A stretch of 64,000 nt of DNA, taken from positions 124,186-188,185 of the forward strand of contig VXAU01001332.1 in assembly GCA_013399695.1 (NCBI GenBank), in the 5' to 3' direction. The notes beneath the pieces are model-generated. The model was not told where the DNA came from, searched no databases, and worked only from the letters and a program-made list of their open reading frames with translations. The position numbers and the translations under genes are program-made. Origin of the DNA: Formicarius rufipectus (taxonomy: Eukaryota > Chordata > Aves > Passeriformes > Formicariidae). This document shows, in pieces, positions 30,621 to 43,327 of the stretch (positions within the stretch are counted from its first letter, which is position 1; every line of letters starts with the position of its first letter).

Positions 30621-33600
30621 AGTCAATCAAATATGGTATTTCATACAGGAGTCTAATCCACAAAGGTGTGATATGCAGTTATATTGGAAAGGCATTCTAT
30701 CAGTTTTCAGAACATTTTACCACTGGCTTCAATGTCTTTACAGAAACTAGATTGTCTAGAGAACTGATATGCAGGGAAACCCAAAGAAGGAAAAACTAAA
30801 AAAAAACCTAAAAAGAAACTAAAAAAAAAAAAAAAGTATCAGTTAAATATTGTTGCAATCTCTGCCCAAATGGATGATAATAAGAAGTTGCTCTTAAAAA
30901 TAAAATTCATGTGTTTCAGCTTTTTTCTTGACAAAGAAATATGATCTTAGTGCAGATCCAACTCTGGAACTGGTTGTCAGGCACCTTTCCGTGACTAGTA
31001 TGAGTCTTTGTTGTTTTGTGGAGTAGTTTGCATAACTGAAAATAGTTTCTGGTTGAATACCAAAAAAAAGTCTATGTTAATTTTTTTCCCTTAAGTTTCT
31101 TAGATTCTTCTTTAGGCTTAGGACTTACCTGGCAAGGAGTACAAATCCTTACAAGTCCCTTTTAATCACACCTATGTGGCAGAAAAGGCACAAATGCTGT
31201 GTTGGGAAGATGAAAGATGCTGCACTGAGCAGTGGGCAGATAAACTAGATGGTGTCAGTCACTTCTGTCAGTCTCCTCCTCACATGTTCCCAGCAGCCCT
31301 AAAGAGAAAATTACTTACACACATCATGGCTATTATTATAAGGGAGTCCCAAGTTATTGTTGGTAGTACTAAAACCTTTTCAGTACGTAGGTCAGGTACC
31401 ACAGCCATGCATGTGGTAAGCCTGAAGCTTACCCACTGGCATTAGCCCACTGCTTCATACATCCTCTGGCAGAATTTTGTCACTCTCTGTGCATGGAAAT
31501 TATGAATCAGAATAGGCAAGTTTCACAGCAAAACCAAAATGTTTCCTGTGTTTCATTGCAGACAGCTGCTGCTGTAGAAGTTCAATGTGTCTTTGAACAA
31601 ATGACTCTTCTATTTCTTAATGAGACAGACAGTCTGAATAGCTGGAGCTTTGTTTGCTTAATCTCTCTGCTGCACGGAAAATGAAAGTCACAGCTAGTAG
31701 CACACGTAGTGTTTACTGGAATGATCAGTCCAATTTCTCTACTGGTTGTGATTAATTTTTCTTACTTTTTCCAGGAGAAGAAAACAAACACAAAAGTTCA
31801 AAGGTGAACGAACCCTTCAGTTAGTTCAATTTAGTTTATCCTGTAGAATAAAGACAATCTCTAGCTTTCTTCTGTCAAACTGTCTGAGAAATCTGCAGAA
31901 GTGATAAAGGGGGATAGGAAGTCCCAATAGAAATCAGATTGACAAATTAGGAGCAAAACCTGGGCAGGGAGAAATACCCTCCAAATAAAATAATCTCATC
32001 TTGTCAAAGATATCCCATGGCTCAATATGGACATTAGGAGAACTGAGCTTGAGTTTGATTTTTGTCTCAGTTTCCTGAGTGCAAAGCTGTACTTTTTTGC
32101 CTCCTTGCAAAGCAAATATTTTGAGGCCCTTGGACTTATTGTGGTGGTGGTAAGAACAGTGTAGGTAGTTAAGATGCATATTTTACAAAGTAAAAAATTA
32201 TTTGATACAATGCAGAGTTTAGCTCAGTTTTGGTGGGATGTCTCAGATAAACAAACCTTTAGCATGGGAGGTATTATACCTGAGTAAACAGCCCATAGTG
32301 AAAGCAAGAAGATACAGGTACCATTAATTGCCTAATGCTGGTGAGCTGTGCAGACAGCAAATGCTGATCAGAGACTCATCAGTCATCTTACACCTCCAAC
32401 CCTTAACCTGTCTTCCTTCAATATCCATTGAGTTCAGATGCCTACCATAACAGCACCTCTAATATGCAGCAGAGGTCATTGTTTGCTTATCTGAAGAAGT
32501 CTGGGGAAAAAAGTACAGGCTGTGCAGCATGTAGTAGTTAAACTACAGCTGACATACGTGTTGCACATGTATAGAACTTGGCTTACAACAAATGCCCATA
32601 AGCCATCGTTACATGGAGCTGGACAGAGAGTAGGGTTTATGTTGGCTGTCCTGACTGCAGCTGGAAGTATGCCTCGTAAACCACAGCCCTTGCTGAAGTT
32701 TGATACAAAGTCTACTTGATTGGAGGGATCATTTGAGTGCATAGATATTGAACCCTTCCTCTGATGAAATGAGCAGGAACAGCTGATGTAGAGCTGCCAT
32801 TATAATCCGGCTGACTGTGGACCTCTTCTGACACTCAGGTTTACTACAGGATACTACATAAAGCAGTTCTCGGATTTAAGATTCCTGCTATAGCACGGGG
32901 ACAGAATAGAAGTGCTCTATGGAGTTATATAATTGTGTTTATTGCACTCACCACAAAGACAAAGCTTGTGGCAAACAAAGAAGCAGCCTTAGCCCTGCGT
33001 GAAACAATCTTGTTGGCTATTTTGTCCTCTGATTCTCTCACATAAGCAGGGGTAGCATATTCATAATAACCACACGCACCTGGGAATCAGGACTGTGGGA
33101 CACATTTATCAGGTGAGAGACTATCAGGGAATCAGTCATACAGCTCCTGTGTAAGGATGCTGTGCTGACAGTAGCTGTAGAGAAATGTCCCTTACAAAGC
33201 TGTACCTGTAAAGGGCTAAAATAATTCTTGAGAAGCAGTAAATGGAAGACGATCTGAACACCTTTAGTGTTGCGAAGCATGTTATTGAAAGCATAGTGTT
33301 CAAGTTTGCTAGTGATACTTGGAGATGCAGTTTGAGGGGACAAAAAGTACAAAGGAAAAAATAATTAAACAACCTGAAATCTTGTGGTCTAGCACCATTC
33401 CAGGAATATGACGTGTTTAACTTACCCAAGAGAAGGTTAAGATAAGGTTTGATCATGTGGGGACAGAAAAGTGATAGTCCTGCAGACCATCTTACTGTTT
33501 ATCAGGGAAAGCCAGCCACCAGCAAAGGATCCACATCACAAGGATCTAACTTGTTACAAATTCAGGCTGAAAGAAATAGACTCTGCATCAGCTGTTTTCA

Positions 33601-34639
33601 TTCACTCTTCATGTCTACACATACCTTGCTAGGAACCAGGACTTGGGAAAATACCACTGTTACAAGTGAGTGATGTGCTGTGTGTGCTGGGAGCGACAAA
33701 CACTTCTTAGTGCCACAGGTCCTACCCTTACGGGTACCTAGTGAAAGGTATGATTCACTTTGGTTCTTTGTCTGAGAATGGGCTGGTCCTTTGTGCCAAT
33801 GATGGGAATGGGGTGTGAGTTAAGGACAGAGAATGACTCTATGGTGGGCTTATTCTATAACAGTAATTTTCAAACCATAATCCACCTTGCACTTCTCAAG
33901 GATTCCTTCTCAGTGGAAGATGAACACTTGCCACAAGGCAACTACATGTTTGTGTGAGTTAGAGACCTTATCAGACCAATTTCTTCTGCTCTGGTGTTTC
34001 TTCTGAAGCTGTAAGCTCCTAACTGAATTTATCCCTTCATAAGTAGATACACTTGTGGGTTTTTAATTCTCCACCTGGCTTTTTATTTTCATGAAACTAT
34101 TAGAAATATATGCCATTAAAAAATTTGGCTTGAAAGTTCAAAAGTTAAAGGACTCCTGTGCAGGCAGCTGGTGTTGGTATGTACACTGTGTTCCATGGAG
34201 ACAAGGGCACAGGGACACTACTGCTTGCAATTAGCTGCTGTCTCTTGGACCCCTCAGGAAAAAGCTGCTTTGCTGGAAGTATCATTTCCCTGGCAAAGAA
34301 GCATATGAATTCCCTGTGCATCCCAAATACAGAACAAGTAACAGATGCCCTCTCAAGTGGCTCTGCTTCCCCCCCTCCAGAACCAGGCAGCTGTGGGAAT
34401 GGGGAAGTGCCATGTGGAGTGAGAAGAAATGCAGGGCAGTGCATTGAATTTAGCAAGTTAGTTTCTGCACGTAGAAGGAGAATGCTTAGGAAACAGCAGG
34501 TGTCAGCTGGAGTTTTCTTTATGTTTTTTCTAGTGTGTTTTTCAGGAAAAGGGTAAAATGTCCAGCTTTGTGATAACTCATACAAGAGTTGAAGATAACT
34601 CATACAAGTCAACCTTGTGTGCAATTAGCTAATGACCTC
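30621..34639. other. Intergenic sequence 3' of PDE4D
   Basis: No gene recognised. Overlapping frames on both strands at 34145-34624 are mutual shadows with no family resemblance. Composition becomes less AT-rich after about 31 kb, consistent with leaving the 3'UTR. Confidence 0.6.
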
Positions 34640-35350
34640 TGTGATGACTTTGGCTTGGGTAGAGTTAATTTTCTTCACAGTATCTAGTATGGGGCTGTAT
34701 TTTGGATTTGTGCTGAACTCAGGATTGATACCACAGATTGGTTCTGTTTGTTTGTTTTGTTGTTGGGTTTTTTTTGGGTGTTTTTGTGGTTGTGTTTTTT
34801 GTTTGTTTGTTTGTTTGTTGGTTGTTTTTTTTTTTTTTTTTTTTGGTTTGGGTCTTTTTTGTTTGTTTGTTGGTTGGGGTTTTTTTAATTGCTGAGCAGG
34901 GCTTACACACAGCCAAGGTCTTTTCTGCTTTTAATACTGCCTCCCTGCAAGGAAGTTGGGGGTGCATGGGAAGCTGGAAGGACACATGGCCAGGACAGGT
35001 GACACAAACTGACCAAACATATATTCCATATCACATGTTATCATGCTCACTATATAAAGCTGGGGCAAAGAAGAAAGAACTGGGAGATGTTTGGAACTGT
35101 GGTGTTTGTCTTCTCAAGTCACCATTACATGTGACAGGGCCCTGCTCCCCTGGAGAAGGCTGAACACCTGCCTGCCCATAGGAAGCAGTGAATTTCTTGT
35201 TTTGCTTTGCTTGTATGTGCAGATCTTGCTTTCCCTATTAACATGTCTGTACCTTTAACCATGTGTTTCTTAGTTGTTACCCTTTTGATTGTCTCCCTGA
35301 TCTCACTGGTGGGATGGTACTTGGTTGATTGCTAGGGTTGAACCACAATA
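34640..35350 (+). mobile_element. ERVL-type solo LTR (old endogenous retrovirus remnant)
   Basis: The stretch from tgtgatgactttggcttggg through ggctgtattttggatttgtg and attgctgagcagggcttac, a TATA-like ctatataaagctgggg (about 35050-35065), to cctgcctgcccataggaag and gggttgaaccaca follows the pattern of an ERVL-class LTR common in non-galliform birds, as I recall it. It is about 710 bp with no internal retroviral genes beside it, so it is a solo LTR. The ends are diverged and no clean target-site duplication is visible. A GT-rich insertion occupies 34744-34887. Confidence 0.7.
34744..34887 (+). repeat. GT-rich low-complexity expansion inside the LTR
   Basis: About 140 bases of T and G only (gtttgtttg units, T runs up to about 20) interrupt the LTR between gataccacag and aattgctgagcagg, where related copies have roughly a dozen bases by memory. 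Confidence 0.85.
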
Positions 35351-35698
35351 AGATCTCATCGAAACCCATCAAAAGTGGTCTGTCTGGGGTTGCCTTTAAG
35401 TGGAGTATGAAACTCTCAAGGAAACACATGTGAGAAGAGAAAAGAAAGCAATGTTTCAAGGAAATGCGGAGAAGAAAAAGCTGGAAAAAGTTTGGATAAG
35501 AGATTATTGCAATCTGGCCCCGGATTTTGTCACTTCTTATTAGGGATACAACATCCAACTGTGTCCTCTGCAGACCCCAAGTGCAGTAGGCACCTGGGCT
35601 TTCATGCTGAGAAGCAGTGGAGGGGCAGGTGAACTGAGGGTGGAGAAGGAGAAATGGGAGGAAAGTAAGAAAAAAGTCCTCACTCAAGGAGCTGCTCA

Positions 35699-35930
35699 AC
35701 CACAGAATCACAGAACATGCCACGTTGGAAGGAACACACAAGGACCATTGAGTCCAACTCCTGGCCCTGCACAGTGTCACACTATGTGCCTGAGAGCACT
35801 GTTCAAAAGCATCTTGAACTCTGTCAGACTAGGTGCTGTGACCACTTTTCTGGGGAGCCTGTTACAGTGCCCAACCACCCTTTGGGTGCTATGGGAAAGT
35901 TTGAGGAGCTACAAATCTCAGCCGAAAACT
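35699..35930 (-). mobile_element. CR1 LINE 3' fragment
   Basis: cacagaatcacagaacatg, then cgttggaaggaacac, attgagtccaactcctgg, and gagcctgttacagtgcccaa are reverse-complement CR1 3' sequence. The element is truncated before any clear reverse-transcriptase motif. Confidence 0.85.
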
Positions 35931-38900
35931 CAGTGTGATCTTTGGCTGTTACATACTGATGTTCATGGCTGTGCAGTTGCTCCTTTCCCATGTAGTGGTG
36001 CAGCCAGAGTCACTGCTTACTGCTCATTGCTCAATACAGCACATAGGCTGGGGTGTCAGCTGCTCTGAAGTCATTGGAGGGACAGATACTCTTGAAAACT
36101 GCCAGTGCCCGGAGGCCCCCTGCCCTCTCTCTTGAAGCAAGCTAGCACTGACTGAAGTAGTCAGTAAATTTGAAAGGTCTTTAAATCCTATTTCCCAAAA
36201 TGGGTGTGAGGTGCTACACTGGAGCGGAGCCTCTGATCTGCAACACTAAACTGCACAGCAAGGTCAGGGTAGATATGGTGCCATAGGCAGAGTCTTTAGC
36301 AGGACCAAAGGACCCAGGTTGTCTCCTATTGCCCTCCTCTAAAGTCAATAATTAGTAATAATGAACACTGTTAGTATTAAATTTATCCATTTATCCAAGA
36401 TTTCCAAGCTGAAAAAGCCTTCAGTGACATGACTTGTAACTAAGCTAGTCATGGTTTGTTTTTTTTTTTCCCCACAGGTTAAAAAAGTAACTCACAAGTT
36501 CATGCTTTATTAGAAATATTTGATAGCGTTGTCCATTTTTTCCTCACCAGAACTGCCTTCATAAATATTAATATCTGATGATGACTCTCAGGGGTCTATA
36601 CCTGTCCATAGACACTAGAGGGGACTCCCTTTTAAAATATGTTTTTGCAGAACCATTCAGCCCTTGTGTCTGACTAAGGCAACATTAAGCTTCAGATCCT
36701 CTGATCTGCTGGGTTTTCTCATTCCAGTGCTCCACCAGCCAAAAATGGTGGGAAGCCCCAGCACTGTTTTCTCATGGGATGGCTATAGCAGAGGTCCTGG
36801 AGCTTTCCTGCTGCAGATGGGCTGCTAGCACCAGCTGCCAGGTAGGAGGAAGCGTGGGCAGTGGTGAGAGATGTTTCTCTGGGAGGTTTGACGTGCTGAC
36901 AGAATCCTCACGGTTTTTTGCTTGGAGAATGGTGAAAATCACAACCAAGTACAGTGGCAGTGTAGTGTGAAAATGAGCAGGGGATGACATGGCAAGGGAT
37001 GTTTTGGGATACTTGTACTGTTTTTTACCATCAACCAACCTTAAAATCTTGGAGAGGTTTTTTTACATACGTTTAAACAACCTTCTGCTGTATTTCTGCA
37101 GAATCCTGCAGCTTTCCTTGTAGTTGCAGCCCTCCTCGGCATCACTAATGGTGTTTCTTTCCTTAGGAAATAGACATTACAATTCAGCTCGTTTTAGCAA
37201 AAAGTACCCTCGTGGTGATATTCAAGCTTTCCTCTGCTGCACTGGATTTAGAGGGAACGGAGGTAAAATCTAAGTGCCTTCCCCTTTCAGTAGCTACCCA
37301 GTAGCAGGCAATGTATCCCCACTGCCTTCTGGGAACAGGACATGCCCCTGCAGGGATCCCCAATGCAGAAGTGCTGTTGGCTCTGCTGCAACCCTGGGCT
37401 GCACAACCTGCTGCCATGCTGCTGGCACAGCACTGCAAAGGAAAACCTGGGCCAGTCCCTGGCTGACATGGTGGGATTTTTTGCATTCATGGCTAAAGCA
37501 AAACAGTGTTTTGGGCATATGCTAATCTCTTCACATTCACTTCAGTACAGAACGGCATATTATTGTGAAGAATAGACCAGGAAACCCTTTGAAATAGGTT
37601 TCACATCCAAAACCCCAGCTTGCTTTTCAGGTATTCCTATTGGACTGTTTTGTACATGACCTGATGGTGCCATATACAGATCACTCTGCCTCTCATAAAT
37701 TGAAATTTCCTCTAGCAGGACTTTTTCCCTGATTTAGGGAAAAAAAAATAGTGAAGAAAGGCAAATTTCATTTTGGGTCACTGCAAATCCAGCAAATCTG
37801 AAAGCATTAGCAAGAGCGGGTATGAATCACTCCTTTCTCCTTTCTGCTACTTCAGATGAACTGCTCTTACATTCAGCTTCATTAATAATTAATACAGTGG
37901 GGAAGCATGGCTCAGCTGCATTGTTTTCTGATGCAGCCAAAGGGGAGAGCATGTCTGCAGATCAACACACAGCTGCTCTAACACTAAGACTCTGTAAAGG
38001 ACAGATGTGTGTGTAAGAGCACTGAACAAAAACCTGTGCCTCTTGATGTAGCTAACAGTGGTAGGTGACAAATGGTGAAGGCACCATGCAAGGTGAAGTG
38101 AAGGTTCCCAGGGAGGAGAAAGCAAACACACAATAGAAGAAGCAACTTTGACAACTGCAGCACAGCTTGCACAGCAGCACAGTTGTGCTTGTTAAGAGGA
38201 GAGGGATGACCAGGCCTTTGAGAATCTCTGCTAAGAAGGCCCGAGTTTGTTTATGAGGCAGGTTGCAGTGACCCCAGCCTTCTGAATCTGCTCTGCCTGA
38301 CTTTGCTGCTTGCCTGGCCCTAAACTCTTGCCTGGGTATCTCATGGGGTTGATGCAGGGAAGTGTAGGGGCAATTAATCCTGGCTGAGGAATTATTTCAT
38401 AGTGAGCATATGAGCACAGAGATGGATAAAGGGATACTGGGAGTATCGTTAGCATAGCACTCAAGCTCCACATCCATTAAGTGTTGAGATAAAGGGGCCA
38501 CAGCTTACTTACAAGGTGACAGAGGGACCTCCAGCTGTCATGGTCCTGCAACATGGAGGTGGAGGGAAAAAGTCCTTGAAGGAAAGTCTAAAGGATAGCT
38601 TCTGTGGTGTAATTCAGGCCCTGAAAAACAGCAGTGGTAAACAGCTTAACCATGGGCATGGCAGATTAGGATTCTATTTTGGTCCTTCTACAACTTACTT
38701 TATCATCTCTTCTTACCAAAAATAAAGTAGCAAACTCCTCGGATATCAAGGCAAGTTAATGCCTGATTACTTTGAGCTATTGTCCATGTCAGGATGGTGG
38801 GTTAGTGTTTGACATCAGTTAACAAGCTTTAGTTCAGCACAGAGAGAGTTGTGCATGTCTGCAAGTTAAGGCCTTCCAAAATGCTTTTACAGTGAAAAAT

Positions 38901-39015
38901 CACTATTACTTAAGTGAACTTTTGAAACTAGTACCTTTGGAAAGATTATTATGCTTCTATCAGTGAAAGACATATGAAACAATCTAGGTTTGGTGTGAAA
39001 AATCCCTCCCTCCCC

Positions 39016-39047
39016 ATATATATATGTATATATATGCACATATATGT
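39016..39047 (+). repeat. (TA)n microsatellite
   Basis: atatatatgtatatatatg followed by cacatatatg. Confidence 0.85.
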
Positions 39048-39840
39048 GCTTGTTGAAAAGGGGAAACTCTGTGGATATATGGATGAATATGCTTCTCTTG
39101 CAGAGGAGTTGTGCTCAGTAGAAAACAGTTGCTCCACACGGTCAATTAGTAGGTCTATCCTGGAGCAATTCCAGCATTTAATGGGAGTGAACTGGTTGCT
39201 TGTAATAAAGGACATTCCTTGCAAATGTGTCAGCAAGAAGGAACATGTGAATGTTTATTGACAGCTTCAATGCAAGGCTCTGACTGAACTCACCGCTGTC
39301 AGCCATGCAGACTACAGCAGGGAGCTCTGCACTGCTATGGCTGACTCCTCTGCTCCAGCTCTTCTGCAAGGGCGTAGAGGACTGGGGGATGAGTACAGTC
39401 CTGAGCCACCATCTCCCTTCCTCTGGACATAAGCAGCAAAATGCACACACATCAGAAGCAAGGTTTAAAGACAGTTATGTATCTAAACACAAGTAGTTAT
39501 TAACACACACATGCATGCATGTACGAACTAAGATGTTTCTGTGTTACATACGAGGATCACAGCTCAGACATTCCTTAAAATGGCTCACAGTAACGGAGAC
39601 ATGGGGAAATCATGCAACAGAGCTAACTCTGACTGGATTTTAAAAGTGTGTCATATACTCCATACCAGGGTGGGCAGGAAAGTCTTGAGGATCAAACAAG
39701 TGATGACATTTTAATGATTAAAATAGACTTTAAATTTAACAGACAAATGAAGTAAGCTCACAGCCCTGTTGAAGCAAACTGCTCAGGAGGTCACAGAGGC
39801 TGTCTGTGCAGGCTAGAGGGGGTAGTAAAATGTTGCCTCT

Positions 39841-39900
39841 TCTTTTTATTCTTTTTCTTTCCTTCTTTTTCTTTTNNNNNNTTTTTTTTTTTTTTTTCCC
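39841..39900 (+). repeat. T/C-rich tract with assembly gap (6 N)
   Basis: ctttttctttcc units run into six N (39876-39881) and then an uninterrupted T run. The N are unresolved bases in a polypyrimidine tract, so its true length is unknown. Confidence 0.95.
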
Positions 39901-41680
39901 AACTTAAATGGAGAGAGAGAGCAGAGCAGGGTTTTTGAAAAAAAAAAAAAAAGAACAAAATTTTACAATTCTGTCACTGTTGATCTCTGGGGTTTGTTCA
40001 TGACAAATTTGTTGGCAGTAAGATTTGATAAAGCCCTCTTAATAACTATGGAATTATTCAGAAGATGAAAGGTGGTCAATCTTTTGTCCATCTGCAATAG
40101 TCAGTAAGTTTCTTGGATATCAGTGAGAATCCCATGCAAACCTGGAGCTTGCAGCATCAACTGTAGCAAACGAACTGACACAGCCCTCTCCAGGGACTAA
40201 CTACTAGCACTGCTGGCCAAAGCCATCCCATTTTGTCCCAAATAATGCACTTTAGCTGGGGTACTTTTAGTAACAAAATGCTCTCATTGTCCTGCAAATC
40301 CTATGCTCTGAGCAGAGAGCAAAGGGCTGTCACTGTGGCTGTGTTAGCAGCATATTTATCTTCCTAGCTTCTGCACTCCCTTTCCCATTCTTGTCAGGCA
40401 TTGAAAAAGGTATTAAAAATCTCCTCTTCCTATAGTTAGACTGTAACAGAACTCCTTCCCCAAAGCAGTCAGACTCTGGGATGAGGGAAGGAGCTGGAAG
40501 AGGTTGCAGAGTCAGAGGAAGGGCTATAGCCTCAGTCTGACCTCCCTCCAAACCCACTTCTTTCACAGCTCTGTAGAACTAAACCACTTGCCTGCTGAAT
40601 TTTAACTACAGTTCATCATATTCATCACATTTTGTTATCACTTAGCACATGTTTCATCTCAGTAACTCTCTGCACTCTCAAAATTTTTGCTGTGTGCATG
40701 AGTTCTTTCCTTTTAGACTGGTGCATTCAATCACCATTGTTTTATCCTGGTCCCACAAGATTTCTTTCTTTGTACTTTGTATGTCATCATCTTGATATTC
40801 TCACACCTTCAACTTCCTTGGTTAGACATTGTGGAGCTTGTTGTTCTGTTCTCTTTGCTATTGATAGGATGGGACAACTCACCTCTACCATGTGATGTTG
40901 TTTGGAATGGATACCTATAGGATTTGATACGGGTAGATAGGTACATAACAGAAAAATATTCTCCTCATGTCTTTGAGTCTCTCAGAAACAACCGCCTCTT
41001 ATGTTCCTTCCTGGGAAATATCATTCAACAAGTACTTTCAACCATAAAGTGTATCTTTGATGCTCTGCTACAAATAAACCCTTGCAGCATTTATTCAAAA
41101 GGATTTTGGTCTGTTCTCTCATCAAAGCCTAAGCTGTCTTACTCCAGGTACCAGCAGATGCAAGGTTCCCTCGGTGACTCTGGATGAAGTACACACAGTG
41201 CGCGTGGGATCTCTGACCTGTCTCCTGTAGCCCTGGGAAAGGTACTTCTCTCACAGCACAGTCACCCACAGGGAACATTGCCCATGATTCAACCACTGCC
41301 ATGCAAAGCCCAGCATCACTGATGACACTGCCACCAAATGTGGAGTTGTGCAAAGACATGGAGATGTGCACTGAAGCAACTAATGTTTGGGTGCCTGTTC
41401 CCTTCCTGTGTCTCTGCAGCTCCTCAAACAGTGAAGACGATGCTCATTAGACAGTGTAGCAGCCAGTCCAGTGTCAATGGCATGCTGTCATCACAGACTT
41501 CTGCCCACCCAGATAGGTTCACAGTGACACTATCCACATCCTCATACAGGACAGGTCACTGTGCATGCACACAGCCTCTCTGCCACACACTGAGCAGAAG
41601 GCTGTGGTCCATCAGTACAAAAATGACATCTCACATTGAAGCACCCAGCAGCCTTCTCCTCTTTATGGAGAATTGTGACA

Positions 41681-41740
41681 AGAACAAAAACAAAACAAAA
41701 CAAAAACCCAAACAAAAAACAAAACAAAACAAAACAAAAA

Positions 41741-41796
<56 letters not shown>

Positions 41797-41815
41797 AAGA
41801 AAATAAAAAGCTGAG
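41681..41815 (+). repeat. (CAAAA)n followed by 53-base A run
   Basis: acaaaacaaaa units lead into an uninterrupted A run from 41742 to 41794. It is either a simple-repeat expansion or the tail of an unrecognised retroposed sequence. Confidence 0.9.
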
Positions 41816-43251
41816 CTTGGCAGAGGTCAGCATAGAAGAAACATAGAAGGAAATAAACCAATAAAAAAGAAAACAGAAAAGGCACATATAACTCAAGTGT
41901 CCAGGCATGAGTGTGGAACAAATCAAGGAAGTCCAGTACTATAAAAACTTGTAAAGGCTGGCTCTCAGTGCAGAAAAACTGGTGGTCCACTTAGTAAGGA
42001 AGAAACCTGGGCTAAAGCTCATATTCTGAGCTGAATTAGTCTGGTGGGGGAAAGAATATCTGTCTATGTCTGGAAGAGGGGCAGGGCAATGCAGAGCCTG
42101 GGCCAGGCAGAAGTTTACCATTAACTGCAAGGATACCTGTTAAATCTAAGGTTGTACAATTTGGACCATGCTATAAAGCCCTGATTGGTTCTACCTCTCC
42201 TCACACTGCATTTGGAGAGATAACAACAACCAGAAGGGGGTTGAGTGGTAAAGGAAGAGGTGTTGATGTCCACACCATGCCTTACTGTGGGCTTTCTAGG
42301 TGGGAGTGCTGTACCTGGCCCCCTAGAACCAGGCATGTATGTGGCGACTAAGGCAAGTCACTTGGCCTCCTTGCAGGGGGAAGGTATTATGTATGGACAG
42401 TCAAATTCAGGCACACCCTCAAGCCTGGCAAAATGGTCCATTTCCTGGGTCTAAGCAAGTCATTTCATATGGTCACCATGATATGGATGCGGCCAACTGA
42501 CTAACTGCACAAAGCAATTCAAAGGAGTGCTTCAAGCAGAGAGCAGTGTCTGAGGGCAGTGGCTGGCCTGGATACAGGGCATCAGGCTGTGACAGGAGCC
42601 TCTGCCTGTGTTCCATTGGAGAGGTCGTAAAAGGCACTAGGAAAGTGAAAGAGAATGAAGGGCATCTGCATATGCTGGCTTCCTGTGGCTCCTAGAGACA
42701 GCCCAGGCTTTTGCCCTATCCCACAGAGGGATCTCAAAGCCAAAGGAAATTCCTCTGCAGCCTGGGTACCAGCATGGGGAAACGTGATAGTAGAGACATC
42801 ATGGTTGGGTGCCTTAGCGCTAGTCCTGGTCACCCTCACAGTATTTAATTAGACATAGTAATGAAAACAGCATGCTGTTCTCTGCCGTTGAAATGAACAC
42901 AAAGCTGCCAAGACAGCAAGAGATCATGCCACCAGGTCCCCAAGACACTCATAACTCACTCACACCTGACACAGAGCAAGGCACTCTTTGGGAAATCCCA
43001 TCTGTCTCTGAAAGGATTCCATCTGCTACACGAGAAAAAAGCAGAAGAGATGGGGGTGGAGAAGAGAAAAGATGTTTGTAGACCCACTTTTCTTCAGAGA
43101 TGTAGAAAAGCAATGATGGCAAGGAGGTTCTTCCCACAGCCTCTGCCAGTTACCACTGTAATAAGCAAGTTCGCTGATCTAGATCAGAGTCCATGTATTA
43201 GGATGGGAACTGTGCAGCACAGGCCACTGAATAAGCTCTCTGAGAGAGAGA

Positions 43252-43327
43252 ATGCGTGTGTGTGAGTGTGCGCATGCGTGTGTGTGCGTGCGTGCGTGCA
43301 TGCATGTGTGTGTGCGTGTGTGTGCGC
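43252..43327 (+). repeat. (TG)n/(CG) alternating purine-pyrimidine microsatellite
   Basis: About 75 bases of tgtg/cgtg/catg units with almost perfect purine-pyrimidine alternation, including gcgcatgcgtg and gtgcgcag. Confidence 0.92.

Noticed and set aside
33280..33340. Possible internal CR1 fragment (caagtttgctagtgatactt)
   Set aside because: Only about 20 bases resemble CR1; insufficient.
34145..34624. Overlapping long frames on both strands (159 and 132 codons)
   Set aside because: No family resemblance, no splice context, and frames shadow each other; one starts at GTG.
34640..35350. Exact LTR target-site duplication
   Set aside because: Flanking pentamers do not match convincingly; the ends are too diverged.
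41631..41990. Phe-rich - strand frames and Lys-rich + strand frame
   Set aside because: They are translations of the 53-base A run and CAAAA repeat.
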